Shown here piece after piece: positions 55,801-64,000 of a stretch of 64,000 nt of DNA. Position 1 is the stretch's first letter. Each line of letters starts with the position of its first letter. The stretch covers positions 12,716,566-12,780,565 of the forward strand of contig NC_064035.1 in the NCBI RefSeq assembly GCF_932526225.1, given 5' to 3'. The notes under the pieces were generated by a model. That model saw only the letters and a list, made by a program, of their open reading frames with translations, ran no database searches and was not told the DNA's origin. This DNA comes from Nematostella vectensis (Eukaryota > Cnidaria > Anthozoa > Actiniaria > Edwardsiidae). A program made the position numbers and the translations under genes.

Positions 55801-57248
55801 CGTGCTTGTGAAGACAGACAGGTAATGTGTGCTAGAGTCTCTGTCAACTGCCATTTTGCAAAATACCAAGCAAAATGCAAAATACCAAGCGTGGGAGATC
55901 ATCTGCTTCCATCAGCTGATTTGGGGAAGCTAATGTGATTTTTTTTTTTTTTTTTAAAGAATTTGGTGAATGACTTTTTGTCATTCACTTTGTTTTAAAT
56001 GGTTATTTTGAAATTTCACAGTCCTAATCTTGAATGAAAACAACAACCAAGGCATGGCTGATCAAAGCGCTTCAACATTCCCTTGTGGTTTTCCTCGTGA
56101 AAGATAGCATGAAAGTGCCTTAGAAATCCTATTTAGCCTGATCCTTGACATTTTACCAGCTGACAAGGACTTTCTTTTATACTCAGGAATCACCTACTGG
56201 AAGCGGGGAGACTTTGACCCAGCGTTGGGCTAAGGTATGGGCATTAAAATTGCAATTTTTCAGGACATTGTTGTCAATCAGTAGAAATACCACTGTAAAT
56301 AAACAAAACAGAACAGAAAAAAGGAACAATTCTGTAATATATTGAAATTCATTATGACAACTTTTCTCCTAGGCAGGTCTCACCTATATAGTAATGGCGT
56401 ATTTTTTTTTCAGGCAAATTCTAACAGTGCACAAGCAAAGGAAACTTTAGAAAGGACATGTCAGGATCTGGCATTTGAACTTTCTCACTTTGACTTGAGA
56501 AAAGAAATGGAGCTGAGAGAGGTGTTGATTGAGTACTCCAGTTTACGATCTGAGCATTATGAAAAGGTAGGAGCCATTTCCATGGTGCTAGATAGACATG
56601 ACACAAAACCACTGCATACTCACTGCCCTGAGCTATTTAGGATGCCATAAGGTTATAAGATGGCTGAATGTTCTTTATCATATTCGTATCTGATTTTCTT
56701 TTGTCAAATGCCTAATGTTTACATCTTTTACTGTTGCTTGTTTTGGTTGCTGCTAGCAGAGTTTTTCTTTCTCTTTGTTTTAACAACTAAATTGCCAATC
56801 CGTGTTTCAAGGTTTTCGCATTGTTCATTTGTATTTGTACTGTACCTCAGTTCAAAATGACCGAAACTATTCGAGTAGCCAAAACCACAAATACAACCAA
56901 GAAAGACTAGGGAAAAGCCTTGAGTTCATTTCTTCATGTTCTTCATCATGTCTGCTAGATAGCTTGCATTTATCCCCCCTCACACACACAAATCTTATAG
57001 CCACAAGTATAGCTCTATCCTGTTTCTATTAAACCAGTCTCATCTGCTTAATGTATGTGGTTTGGGTATGGACCTAGTGACCTCCCCCACCCTTATACAA
57101 ACTCACTACACTATTACAAACCCAATACCAGCTAAAACCACTTATACTTGTTTGTCAGGTACAAAGTAAATGGTTTGGAGTAAAGTTTATGGTTGAGGCC
57201 CAGATAGCTGCTGATGTGAGAGCTGTCCATTGTATAAAAGACCTGTAG
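40821..57248 (+). CDS. SH3, coiled-coil, C2HC zinc finger, PX and BAR-like protein (sorting-nexin related)
   Basis: Twenty-one exons join in phase to 650 residues: 40821-41171, 43534-43628, 44115-44168, 45077-45149, 45271-45351, 45832-45894, 45981-46045, 46822-46896, 47892-47988, 48088-48226, 53553-53602, 53749-53799, 54168-54284, 54809-54887, 55016-55092, 55158-55205, 55296-55361, 55741-55821, 56187-56234, 56414-56566, 57159-57248. Order: SH3 (about 14-86; LSFHIGEHFRLLGRRDNNWL, TGIVPVDYV, with an insertion near 59-72), charged coiled coil (118-238), C2HC zinc finger (C253, C256, H268, C272), PX (about 297-398) and a helical BAR-like region to the end. The PX resembles SNX5/SNX6 (FKVVTKTTLPNYEFPLYEV, HFEWL, IVPPL) more than SNX9. 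It lacks the canonical phosphoinositide-binding RRY/RRF motif and also the helical insertion I recall in SNX5/6. By family it should act on endosomal membranes; the combination is not one I recognise. Extra exons in long introns cannot be excluded. Confidence 0.85.
42564..42623 (+). repeat. Partial duplicate of the acceptor and start of exon 2
   Basis: The 60 bases TATTGTTGTCCTG ... GTGCACAGG ... GAGAAAGAAGACCTT nearly repeat 43498-43557, which carries the acceptor and first 24 bases of SH3/PX/BAR exon 2. The copy has no matching exon body or donor, so it is a decoy acceptor. About 870 bp of repeat-like sequence separates the copies. Confidence 0.8.
43385..43489. mobile_element. Foldback repeat with ATGTTATTT ends
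   Basis: ATGTTATTTCCCAGCT and AGCTGGTAAATAACAT face each other about 75 bp apart, with matching GTGAAATACC / GGTATTTCAC inside. It lies between the duplicated exon-2 copies. Confidence 0.55.
46150..46744. mobile_element. hAT-like MITE of about 595 bp
   Basis: Ends AGGGCTTCTGGAATT and its inverse (AATTCCAGAAGCCCT) flank an AT-rich interior. Flanking GTATAATA (left) and GTATAACC (right) could be an 8-bp target duplication with two changes. The interior has many copies of GCGTAAT/ATTACGC in both orientations, resembling subterminal binding motifs. It lies in the intron between the two zinc-finger exons. No coding capacity. Confidence 0.6.
48186..49950. repeat. 49-bp minisatellite seeded on the PX-exon splice donor
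   Basis: About 36 units of 49 bp, some shortened. The first unit is the last 41 coding bases of the PX exon (GAGAATAGTACCTCCTC to CATCACTTAATG) plus its donor GTAAGT. Later units keep this exon-like sequence, and several retain a perfect AATGGTAAGG donor; others have TTGTAAGG or TTGCTAAGG. Adjacent units share variants, showing block duplication. A remnant of the array continues after the transposon at about 53268-53330. Confidence 0.95.
49952..53263. mobile_element. piggyBac-like non-autonomous element with TTAA duplication
   Basis: TTAA flanks both ends (49948-49951 and 53264-53267). The ends AGGGACAGTATGA and, inverted, AGGGGCCGTATGA match at 11 of 13 positions. A further inverted subterminal match, GATGTCACTTGTCCCC, lies at 50137-50152 and 53049-53064. 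The 3.3-kb interior has no transposase frame; its open frames are short and unrecognised. Removing it rejoins a 49-bp minisatellite (CATCACTTAATGCTAAGG), which fixes insertion after array growth. TTAA preference is typical of piggyBac transposons, but other TTAA-targeting families are possible. Confidence 0.75.
50385..50575. repeat. TTAA-rich simple repeat
   Basis: A long run of TTAATTAATTTAATT-type sequence inside the piggyBac-like element. It creates many potential TTAA target sites. Confidence 0.9.
55581..55758 (+). repeat. Three 60-bp copies across a BAR-exon splice acceptor
   Basis: Copies begin at 55581, 55641 and 55701. Each holds GTGATTTGTATTTGGTCTC, a pyrimidine-rich tract, an AG acceptor (CCTGACAG, or CCTGATAG in copy 2) and GATCTATTAGAGAGGGTGG, the first 19 coding bases of exon 55741-55821. 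Only the third continues into the full exon. Splicing to either upstream acceptor would meet an in-frame TGA after GTGGTG. Confidence 0.93.
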
Positions 57249-58249
57249 GTAACTTGTGACCTAGTCAATACACTGCCAAACTGCAAATCCAAGTGATATT
57301 TTGATAGATGGTTTGGGAGAAACTGGATTTTAAGATTTTTTTAAGATGTAAGTTTGAAGCCTGTACAATAAATCTGCACTCCAGTCTACTCACAGTAGTA
57401 GCAGTTTTGGATTTTATTAACACAAAAGGCTACAAATTATATCACCAAAAGTAAACAAAATGTACATCAATTACTTGCTCTGTCAAGATTTTAAACATGT
57501 GTTGCTATTGATAGCTATGTCCAAGGAATCACACATCATTTCACCACCATCATCTTTATGAATGATGCGACCAAAATACTACAACAGTATTTTTACTTAT
57601 TTATTCAAATTTGATTTTTTTTTAAACAGTAGCATGTGTAATGCCTTGCCTTAGAATAATATAAAGAGTATTGCTTATGAAAATGTCAATGAACTAAGAG
57701 ATTGTATGCTATGTACGAAACAAATTGAAATATAAATGAATATTATAGATTTTATAATTATTATTCATTATAGAATGAATGCATGTAATGCCAGTTAGTG
57801 GAATTTTAACTTATTTACTATTTTATTCATTATTTGTTGAATTAAATGATGAGTGTCTATGGAAGACTAGCTTTTACATCGAGAGGTGGTAATTCTGATG
57901 AATTTCCAAGCACTCTAACTTTTCATTAATTGCATGGAATAGCTATTTTCCTTCATGGTTGAGTGTTGATAAATTATACACTTTGTGTATCATAATATTT
58001 GAATTTTTTAAATAAAAAAAATGAAATATTTTAACTTTTATATATGTTTTTTGTCTCCTGTATATTGGTCTAGTCTCATTTAGACAATCAATATTTATTC
58101 ATATATTATCAAACTGTCTAACTAAAAACAAGTCAATCTCAATACCTTCTTACTCAGAATTTAATTATCTTGTTCATCCTTTTTTCATTAGTCTATAAAA
58201 ATGATCACCAACTATAAATAATTATCCATCACTGTACTGCACTGTACTT
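57249..58249. other. 3' flanks of two convergent genes
   Basis: AT-rich sequence between the SH3/PX/BAR stop and the SMUG1 stop. AATAAA at 57367-57372 is a good polyadenylation candidate for the former. No gene or clear repeat seen. Confidence 0.5.
57367..57372 (+). terminator. Candidate polyadenylation signal of the SH3/PX/BAR gene
   Basis: AATAAA about 120 bases after the TAG at 57246-57248. Confidence 0.6.
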
Positions 58250-60444
58250 TCAATCCACAATAAGAACTTGCATTAACCCTGCCTCTTGTAGTTGTCTCAT
58301 TGCAATTTCTGACCACCCTGCATTAGCTATAGGGCTTGCTGGGCTAGGATGCATCAATGGGTAAACCCTTATACTTGAATCCTTCAGTACAGATCGGCAA
58401 CGCCCCTCTGCAAACTTGCCAATCCCTACAACGGTGTCAGTCCCTAGTAGCTCTACCATTTCAATTAGTGCCTGGTCGCAAATGTTGTATAGCTGCTTTC
58501 TTTGTTCAACAGGAAGGTTCGGAGGAGTGATGTTTTTACCTGATTCATTCATAAATACTAGTGGGCAGTAATTGTGAATAAAACAGCTGCTAAAAAATAC
58601 TTCTGGTGTTTTGCACAATTGTTTTATCAGGCCCCATAATCTTGAGCCGCTAACTTCACTTCTTTTGCAGTCTAGACCTAGAATTGGTCTCTTTGGGTGC
58701 TCTTTCAGCGGTTTTCTTACTTCACCATCAATTTCAAGCCAGTCTTTTACAAAACTAGTGTCTCCAAAAGGAACCTGTGAAGAAATAAGCCAAGTGCCTA
58801 TTAACACATTGATCCCTCAACTGCCTGTACCGGCCTTGAGAAGTACCCACAATCCAAAAAATTCATAAATGCAAAATAAACACAACAATATGAAGATACT
58901 CAGGCATCAGTCTAAGGGATAAATGGTCTTGGAGATACGCATCCAACCATGGTTATAGCAACTACTCTAGTCAAATAAGCAGGTTCTTTGACAAATTTTA
59001 AGTCGAACAAGGAAAAAAAAGCAGAATCATCCCTCTCAACAAAACGCTCAAAATACCACACAAGGGAGCAAAGAGGCAAATTTTGGACTAGCTCCTGCTA
59101 TTTGTTTTGAATTTTGGACCCTCGTTTTCCAGGCAATTGGGTAGTCCCCCCCCCCATGCTATGGTAGAGTTTTTTGGATGTATTTGGTACATTATCCTTT
59201 TTGAGTAATTATAAAAGTCATGTATCTTGTATAAAAGTCTGAAACATATTTCCAGACTCTCTACTCCTCTACACCTGACCATCCCAGGATTATCTGTAGC
59301 CTGTGAGGAATTTGGAACCTTGCAAGTAGTGGGAGAGGAAAATAAATTTTTAAAGGACCCTGTCAGGATTCTTCTTTGTAGCAGTTGTTTATATATTAGT
59401 AGCAGCCCCCATTCAAATATGGTTTCATTTTTAGAATCCATGTACAATTACCTGCAGTGCCTCCAAGCCATTAGGAGCATAAGCAAGATTACTAAAGCTT
59501 TTGCAGCCTAGGTGTTTATATTTACACTTATTTGTTTATTTATTTGATACACCATGTACTATCAAACAAGCAATCCCATTTTTGCATGTGTCTATCCTTT
59601 ATAAGACACACGGAAGGATGACATATAGCAGTCTCTAAACAACAGGCATGCACTTTGATCATCTGTGGATTATTAGGATTCATGCCAAAATGAGATAAGA
59701 TGGTCAACAGTCAGGAGCGTTTGGCCAAACACTAGATACCCGTAAGTTTTACAAAAAAGGTGAATGCTCACTCACAGGGAACCCAAGCACACAGTTAGTG
59801 GTTTTTGGGTTTTGTGAGAAATTCTTAATAAAAACACACGAAGCTCAATAAGCGGTAAGAAGTGATCATTTTAATTCTCTCTGTGAAGTTTTGTAGAGTT
59901 CGGTGAGGTAGGGGTGACTGAATTTTACGAATCTTTACAGAGGTAATTAAAATGATCACTTCTAACTGCTTGGTGAGTTTCGTGTGCTTTTATTAAGAAT
60001 TGCTCACAAAACCCAAAAACCACTAACTGTGAGCTTGGGCTCCCTGTTGTTCACCCCCTCCCCCTTCTTAAAGGATTATCAATGTCTTCAAGACTGGAGA
60101 GACACAATTAACATAATATAAAAACAAGCACTCACCCCGTTCTGTGCCATTCCAAATGGGCCTGGGTTCATACCAAGGAACAAAACTTTCTTAGTACTAG
60201 TACAGTATTTGTCCAAAAAGTTTATGTGCGTCTCAGAAGCGTATTCAATCGGGTTGTAAATATAACAAACTGGGAATCCGAAATCGATCATACACATAGC
60301 CCTACAAACTGTTGTTTCTATGTCAAACACATCTTTGGCTATTCTTTGTGATTTGTGTGCTTTTAGTTGCTTGCTTCTTTTTAAAGAGGGAGAATTTGAC
60401 AGTTTTTCGGAGCTTTCGCTGACAAGACAACCCGAATCCGCCAT
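58250..60444 (-). CDS. SMUG1: Single-strand-selective monofunctional uracil-DNA glycosylase
   Basis: Two minus-strand exons, 60444-60136 and 58774-58250, join in phase (GTGAGT donor, TTCACAG acceptor) to 277 residues, close to the human length. The enzyme removes uracil and oxidised pyrimidines from DNA in the nucleus, starting base-excision repair. Seen: the family motif GMNPGPFGMAQNGVPFG across the exon junction, with Asn93 as the predicted catalytic Asn; NYCPLVF; and the second motif MHPSP with His245. After HPSP the sequence is ASPIANAGW, where I recall Arg-Asn-Pro in vertebrates. The N-terminus (1-45) is Ser/Lys-rich. The 1.36-kb intron carries a foldback element. CAP lies upstream in the same orientation, its stop about 210 bases before this start. 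Confidence 0.96.
59775..60046. mobile_element. Foldback element in the SMUG1 intron
   Basis: Arms of about 120 bp begin CAGGGAACCCAAGC (right end inverted: CAGGGAGCCCAAGC), run through AGTTAGTGGTTTTTGGG and AATTCTTAATAAAA, and end near GAAGTGATCATTTTAATT. The arms are about 90% alike by eye with a central loop of about 45 bp. Non-coding. Confidence 0.8.
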
Positions 60445-60611
60445 GTTTACCCGTTGAACATTTTGTCGCTAGGGAAGGGTAGTAGGGGAGTTTTTAGTAA
60501 GAGGTTTATCCGACTACAAAAATAACTTCCGTCGAAAAATGAACTTATTTATCATTCGTTTATTTATCATTTTTTTACTTATTTAAGAAGATTCTTAAGG
60601 AAATATTCTAT

Positions 60612-60617
60612 TTTATT
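60612..60617 (-). terminator. Candidate polyadenylation signal of the CAP gene
   Basis: TTTATT on the plus strand is AATAAA on the minus strand, about 40 bases beyond the CAP stop and within the 210-bp gap to SMUG1. Confidence 0.5.
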
Positions 60618-60654
60618 TGCTATTAATGTAGCAAATTATTGTTTAAAAACCTTT

Positions 60655-62770
60655 TTATTTGCTCACTTTTGAGCAGTAAGATTGCTTATCGAAGCTGCCT
60701 TGCTCGACATTTTTATCGAAATCTCCGATCATGTTTCCAGCTTTTTTGTATCTCCCGACGTAGTATGTGCATTTCATCTTATCCTCTTCAGCGGAGGCTG
60801 AGCCAAACCCGAGCTCCGTGCTTTCCTTCCAGACAACCTGCGTAAAGTGACCAGTGCCGCTGCCACCACCTCCCCCGCCAAACGTGTAGCCGGGATTACA
60901 AACCTCATTATACCTGCCGGAGGAAGAAACAGCGGATGAGTGTCCATTAGATAACGAGTCAACATTTATTTGCTGTGGCCAACTCTTAACCGCTTTCAAC
61001 CTTACAAAAGTATGCTTGTTCGTTCACACTTAGCTAAGCATTGCTCGGGAAAATCACGCAACGTTGCTGCAACAAACCAAGTAGCGCTTTTCAAGAACCT
61101 AGTTGCAAATTCTGAATGACAACAATTCTAATGCACATTCTCAGTGGAGACAGTCTGGAAGTCTGGATATGTCGTAAATGTCTCGTCTGTTACATTTTTC
61201 CTGATCAAACCACGAAGTAAAACTCCACAAGTTTCATGGTCTGACAAGGCGGAGCAAACACAACTCTGATCTTTCTTTGGAAGAATGAAATCTCGGTATC
61301 TTTTTAGCGTCTTCGAACTCGTCGATACTAACTATATTAAAACCAAATCTCGCTACTCACTCTCCGTCAGCCTCTTCAAGTAAAGAAGAAACGAAACAAG
61401 ACGAAAACGCACATGGAACGATTCAACACTCATACCAGTTAGTAACGGCTTCTTCTGGAGTCTGTCCCTTTTTTGAAGAGCATCCCATAGACAGGTTCTC
61501 GCCAACTCCATCACGCTCCTCCTTGGAGGAGTGCGTAAATTTTCCCGATTTTGCAATTTTCTCGGCGTATTCTTTTGCAGATTTGGACATTTCTGCATTG
61601 AGGGTCATGGGCGGCGAGTTATGCACTTTGCGGAACTTGTTGTGGATAGACAACGCGATTTGGTCTTCAGCACCTGAGTAATAAGAAATCATTAATATTC
61701 GTTTGTAACTAGTTTGGCACGCAAAATGCTTCCGACTGTTTACTTTTCCGACAATACGAGGAAAACTGCTTTCTATTTTGTTTAAAAAGATCCGCGGTCA
61801 TAAGCGTCACATGGAAATATTCACTGCTGATCCTGGTCTGTCATTAGATACCTGTGATCCCCCAAACTTAGGGCGTTCCTTTCAAGTCAAAGCGCGACTT
61901 TTTAATAGTTTCATTTACCTTCCTTACCACCTCCTGGTGTAGGGCTGGTACTTCCTTCTCCCTTTGTAGGTGTGCTACCGCCTCCTCCTGGTGCCTCGGT
62001 AGGGGAACCACCGCCTCCTCCTGGTGCCTCGGTAGGGGAACCACCGCCTCCTCCTGGTGCCTTGGTAGGGGAACCACCGCCCCCTCCTGGTGCCTTGGTA
62101 GGGGAACCACCGCCCCCTCCTGGTGCCTCGGTAGGAGAACCACCGCCCCCTCCTGGTGCCTCGGTAGGGGAACCACCACCCCCTCCTGGTGCCTTGGTAG
62201 GGGAACCACCGCCTCCTCCTGGTGCCTTGGTAGGGGAACCACCGCCCCCTCCTGGTGCCATGGTAGGGGTACTGCCTTCTCCTCCCCCACCCCCGGAACC
62301 TGGCGGTGTGATCCTTATCTTTAGGTCGATGTCCACCTTGCCATCTTTTCCAACTTCATAAACTCCAGCGCCTACAACAATATTAACATTGACGGAAGTC
62401 ATATCTTATTAGACGGGACAGACGAACAGGATAACGCCTCGGCGGCTACAGAGATATGTCATCAGTCGGATAGGCGAACAGGCATACACCTCGGTGCCTA
62501 CAGCGATGTTTCATAAAAGGGATGGACAACCTCAGCGTCTAAAGCGCTATTATAAAAGACGAATAGATGGAAAGTGAAGTCTTCTGGGAGTCCATTTGTA
62601 TTTTTAAATGATCTTCTTGATATAGAAGACAAGCACCTTACGTTCTTACCTACTACACCGCCGTCGTTAATCTTGAAGATTCCAACAACTGGTTGCCTAG
62701 CAACTCCCTCGCTTCTTTTAGTTGCGGAATCCGCTGGAGTGGCTATTCGACGGAGCACGTTGTAATGCTC
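60655..62770 (-). CDS. CAP-superfamily protein with Gly/Pro-rich linker (5' partial)
   Basis: Four minus-strand exons join in phase: 62770-62650, 62371-61919 (or ending at 61928), 61673-61436 and 60913-60655, giving about 356 residues; the start exon was not found. The first part (EHYNVLRRIATPADSATKRS ... GIFKINDGGVVGAGVYEV) is not recognised. A linker of about nine 11-residue repeats (GGGGGSPTKAP / GGGGGSPTEAP) follows. The C-terminal half is a CAP (SCP/TAPS) domain most like GAPR-1: IALSIHNKFRKVHNSPP, GVGENLSMG, AVTNWYNEV, the CAP signature GTGHFTQVVWKESTELGFG, and YYVGRYKKAGNMIGDF. The two His and two Glu typical of the CAP cavity appear present (HN, ENL, GHFTQ, KESTE). No secretion signal is visible because the 5' end is missing. 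Family call is firm; the role is open. Confidence 0.85.
61960..62280. repeat. 33-bp coding minisatellite in the CAP gene
   Basis: About nine units of 33 bp, each encoding 11 residues on the minus strand. Units differ mainly at one codon (Lys or Glu before Ala-Pro) and at silent sites. Neighbouring units share the same state in pairs, a sign of duplication in steps. Unit length is a multiple of three, so frame is preserved. Confidence 0.93.
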
Positions 62771-64000
62771 CTGATTAGAGCCCTATTAGACAAAACAGAT
62801 CTGTCTGAAATCCTTTATTATTTTGTTTATATTTGATAAAATATAATGGGCCACTTCCAGTGAGTCCTTCCAAGAGACCATGATGTAAGAGAACGAATCC
62901 CCCGTATTAGGGTATGTTCCAATGATGACGTCCGTAAAAACTATTTTTAGAACAAGCAGTTATTTTTAGATACGTCTCTGATTGGTTAGCGCTCACGTTT
63001 CCTAGCAACAAGAGTCTTACGCGCGATCACATCTTGAGCAATGTGATCCGGCAAAGGATGTTTCGGAAATCTTTTTGACCGAAAATACCTTCCTTTTTTA
63101 CGAACGCTGTAAAAATCAATCATAAATCTGTGTTTACAAAACACAATTCTCTTCCAATTCCCTTTTAATGAAAAAGATACATCCAGAACTTAATACCATT
63201 ATATTCACACCGATATTACAAATAAAAGATTTCAAGTCTTTATAATGAAGTAGATCTTATTCCAGTGACAAGGGTTTCTTGAGTGACATGATTTCTGAAC
63301 ATTTGCGTGAAAAATTGAAGTTCATTCATCTAAAAATGTTATAAATCAAAGAAAAATAAAGCCCTTCTTGTATTAAAATACATAACATAGACTATGAGAA
63401 TGCCTAGGTATTCTATCTCACCGAATTGCAGAGAATAAGAACTTTTTAGGAGTCTGCACGATGCATCTTGAATGAACTCCAAATTCACCGTCTCCCCGAC
63501 GTCTTCCCGTTCAATTATTTATATAACATTTAGATAACTGAACATTAGATAACTTAACAGATAACAGGACACCACCCTATGAGTAGCATTGTGATCATGA
63601 GCCTTGAAGAGCAGCTAAAAGGATAAAAACAGGTCGCGAACGAAGTAAAGAAGTGCAGAGGGAAAAAATTTGTTGTGAAATTGTACTAGCTCGTGGTGCC
63701 CATTACCAAATATGGCGCGACGAACCATGTATGGATGCTATGATTGACAAGTCCGCGCAATCTAAAAATAGCTTTCTTGGACGTTATCATGGGCCACGGG
63801 GATTCGTTCTCTTATATCATGGTCTCTTGGTCCTTCCCATCCACACTAGGTTTTTAAACCTTTTTTTTTTAACAAAATGAATGGAAGTATCTTTGCTTTT
63901 CCATATTCGAATATGCTGATATGCTCTTGAAAGTGTGCAGAAAAGAGTAATGTCCATCATTTGGCCGTGTGAACAGGTGAATTATACGCCACTGCTTTAG
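62771..64000. other. Upstream of the first CAP exon found, no gene resolved
   Basis: The exon starting at 62770 follows an acceptor (AATCAG) in phase 0, so a 5' exon with the start codon should lie here or beyond the window. I could not identify it. Short open frames such as 63653-63880 have no domain or splice support. Confidence 0.4.

Noticed and set aside
61972..62361. Proline-rich open frame on the plus strand
   Set aside because: It is the antisense of the Gly-rich CAP linker, which is supported by splice phases on both sides.

Overview
This is a stretch of an intron-rich animal nuclear genome. It is AT-rich, has GT-AG introns of a few hundred bases up to about 5 kb, and is dense in short inverted-repeat transposons and minisatellites. 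The style of the Ty3/gypsy element and of the small foldback repeats suggests a cnidarian, probably an anthozoan such as a sea anemone or coral. That is an inference from style and no species marker was identified. I saw no bacterial operon, CRISPR array, rRNA or tRNA gene.

Layout. 717-9457 (+): 3' part of a gene for a protein kinase whose C-terminus is a Nudix-like domain. 10434-18040: nested repeats, including a complete Ty3/gypsy element (10559-14940) with identical 129-bp LTRs and a 5-bp target duplication, and a zero-spacer palindrome of about 530 bp. 20346-23076 (-): MGAT1, the Golgi N-acetylglucosaminyltransferase I. 24440-33943 (+): a predicted fusion of an N-terminal membrane anchor, a roughly 700-residue acidic region and a complete but divergent actin fold that has lost several ATPase residues; one intron is almost entirely a 4.8-kb 16-bp minisatellite. 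37114-40002 (-): a mucin-like type I membrane protein. 40821-57248 (+): a 21-exon protein with SH3, coiled coil, C2HC zinc finger, SNX5/6-like PX and BAR-like regions. 58250-60444 (-): SMUG1 uracil-DNA glycosylase. 60655-62770 (-): a CAP-superfamily protein with a Gly/Pro linker, 5' end not found.

The genes look like unrelated housekeeping and lineage-specific loci rather than one pathway. MGAT1 and the actin fusion are divergent, as are the mucin-like and SH3/PX/BAR genes. The SH3/PX/BAR gene and SMUG1 converge, and CAP ends about 210 bp upstream of the SMUG1 start.

The most striking pattern is structural. Four tandem arrays begin on a coding boundary: the kinase-gene donor at 8173, the actin stop codon at 33943, the PX-exon donor at 48226 and the BAR-exon acceptor at 55740. 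In each case the first or last unit is the real exon edge. The PX array was later split by a 3.3-kb piggyBac-like element with TTAA duplications. All exon models come from reading frames and splice sites by eye; junction phases agree throughout, but no transcript evidence was available.
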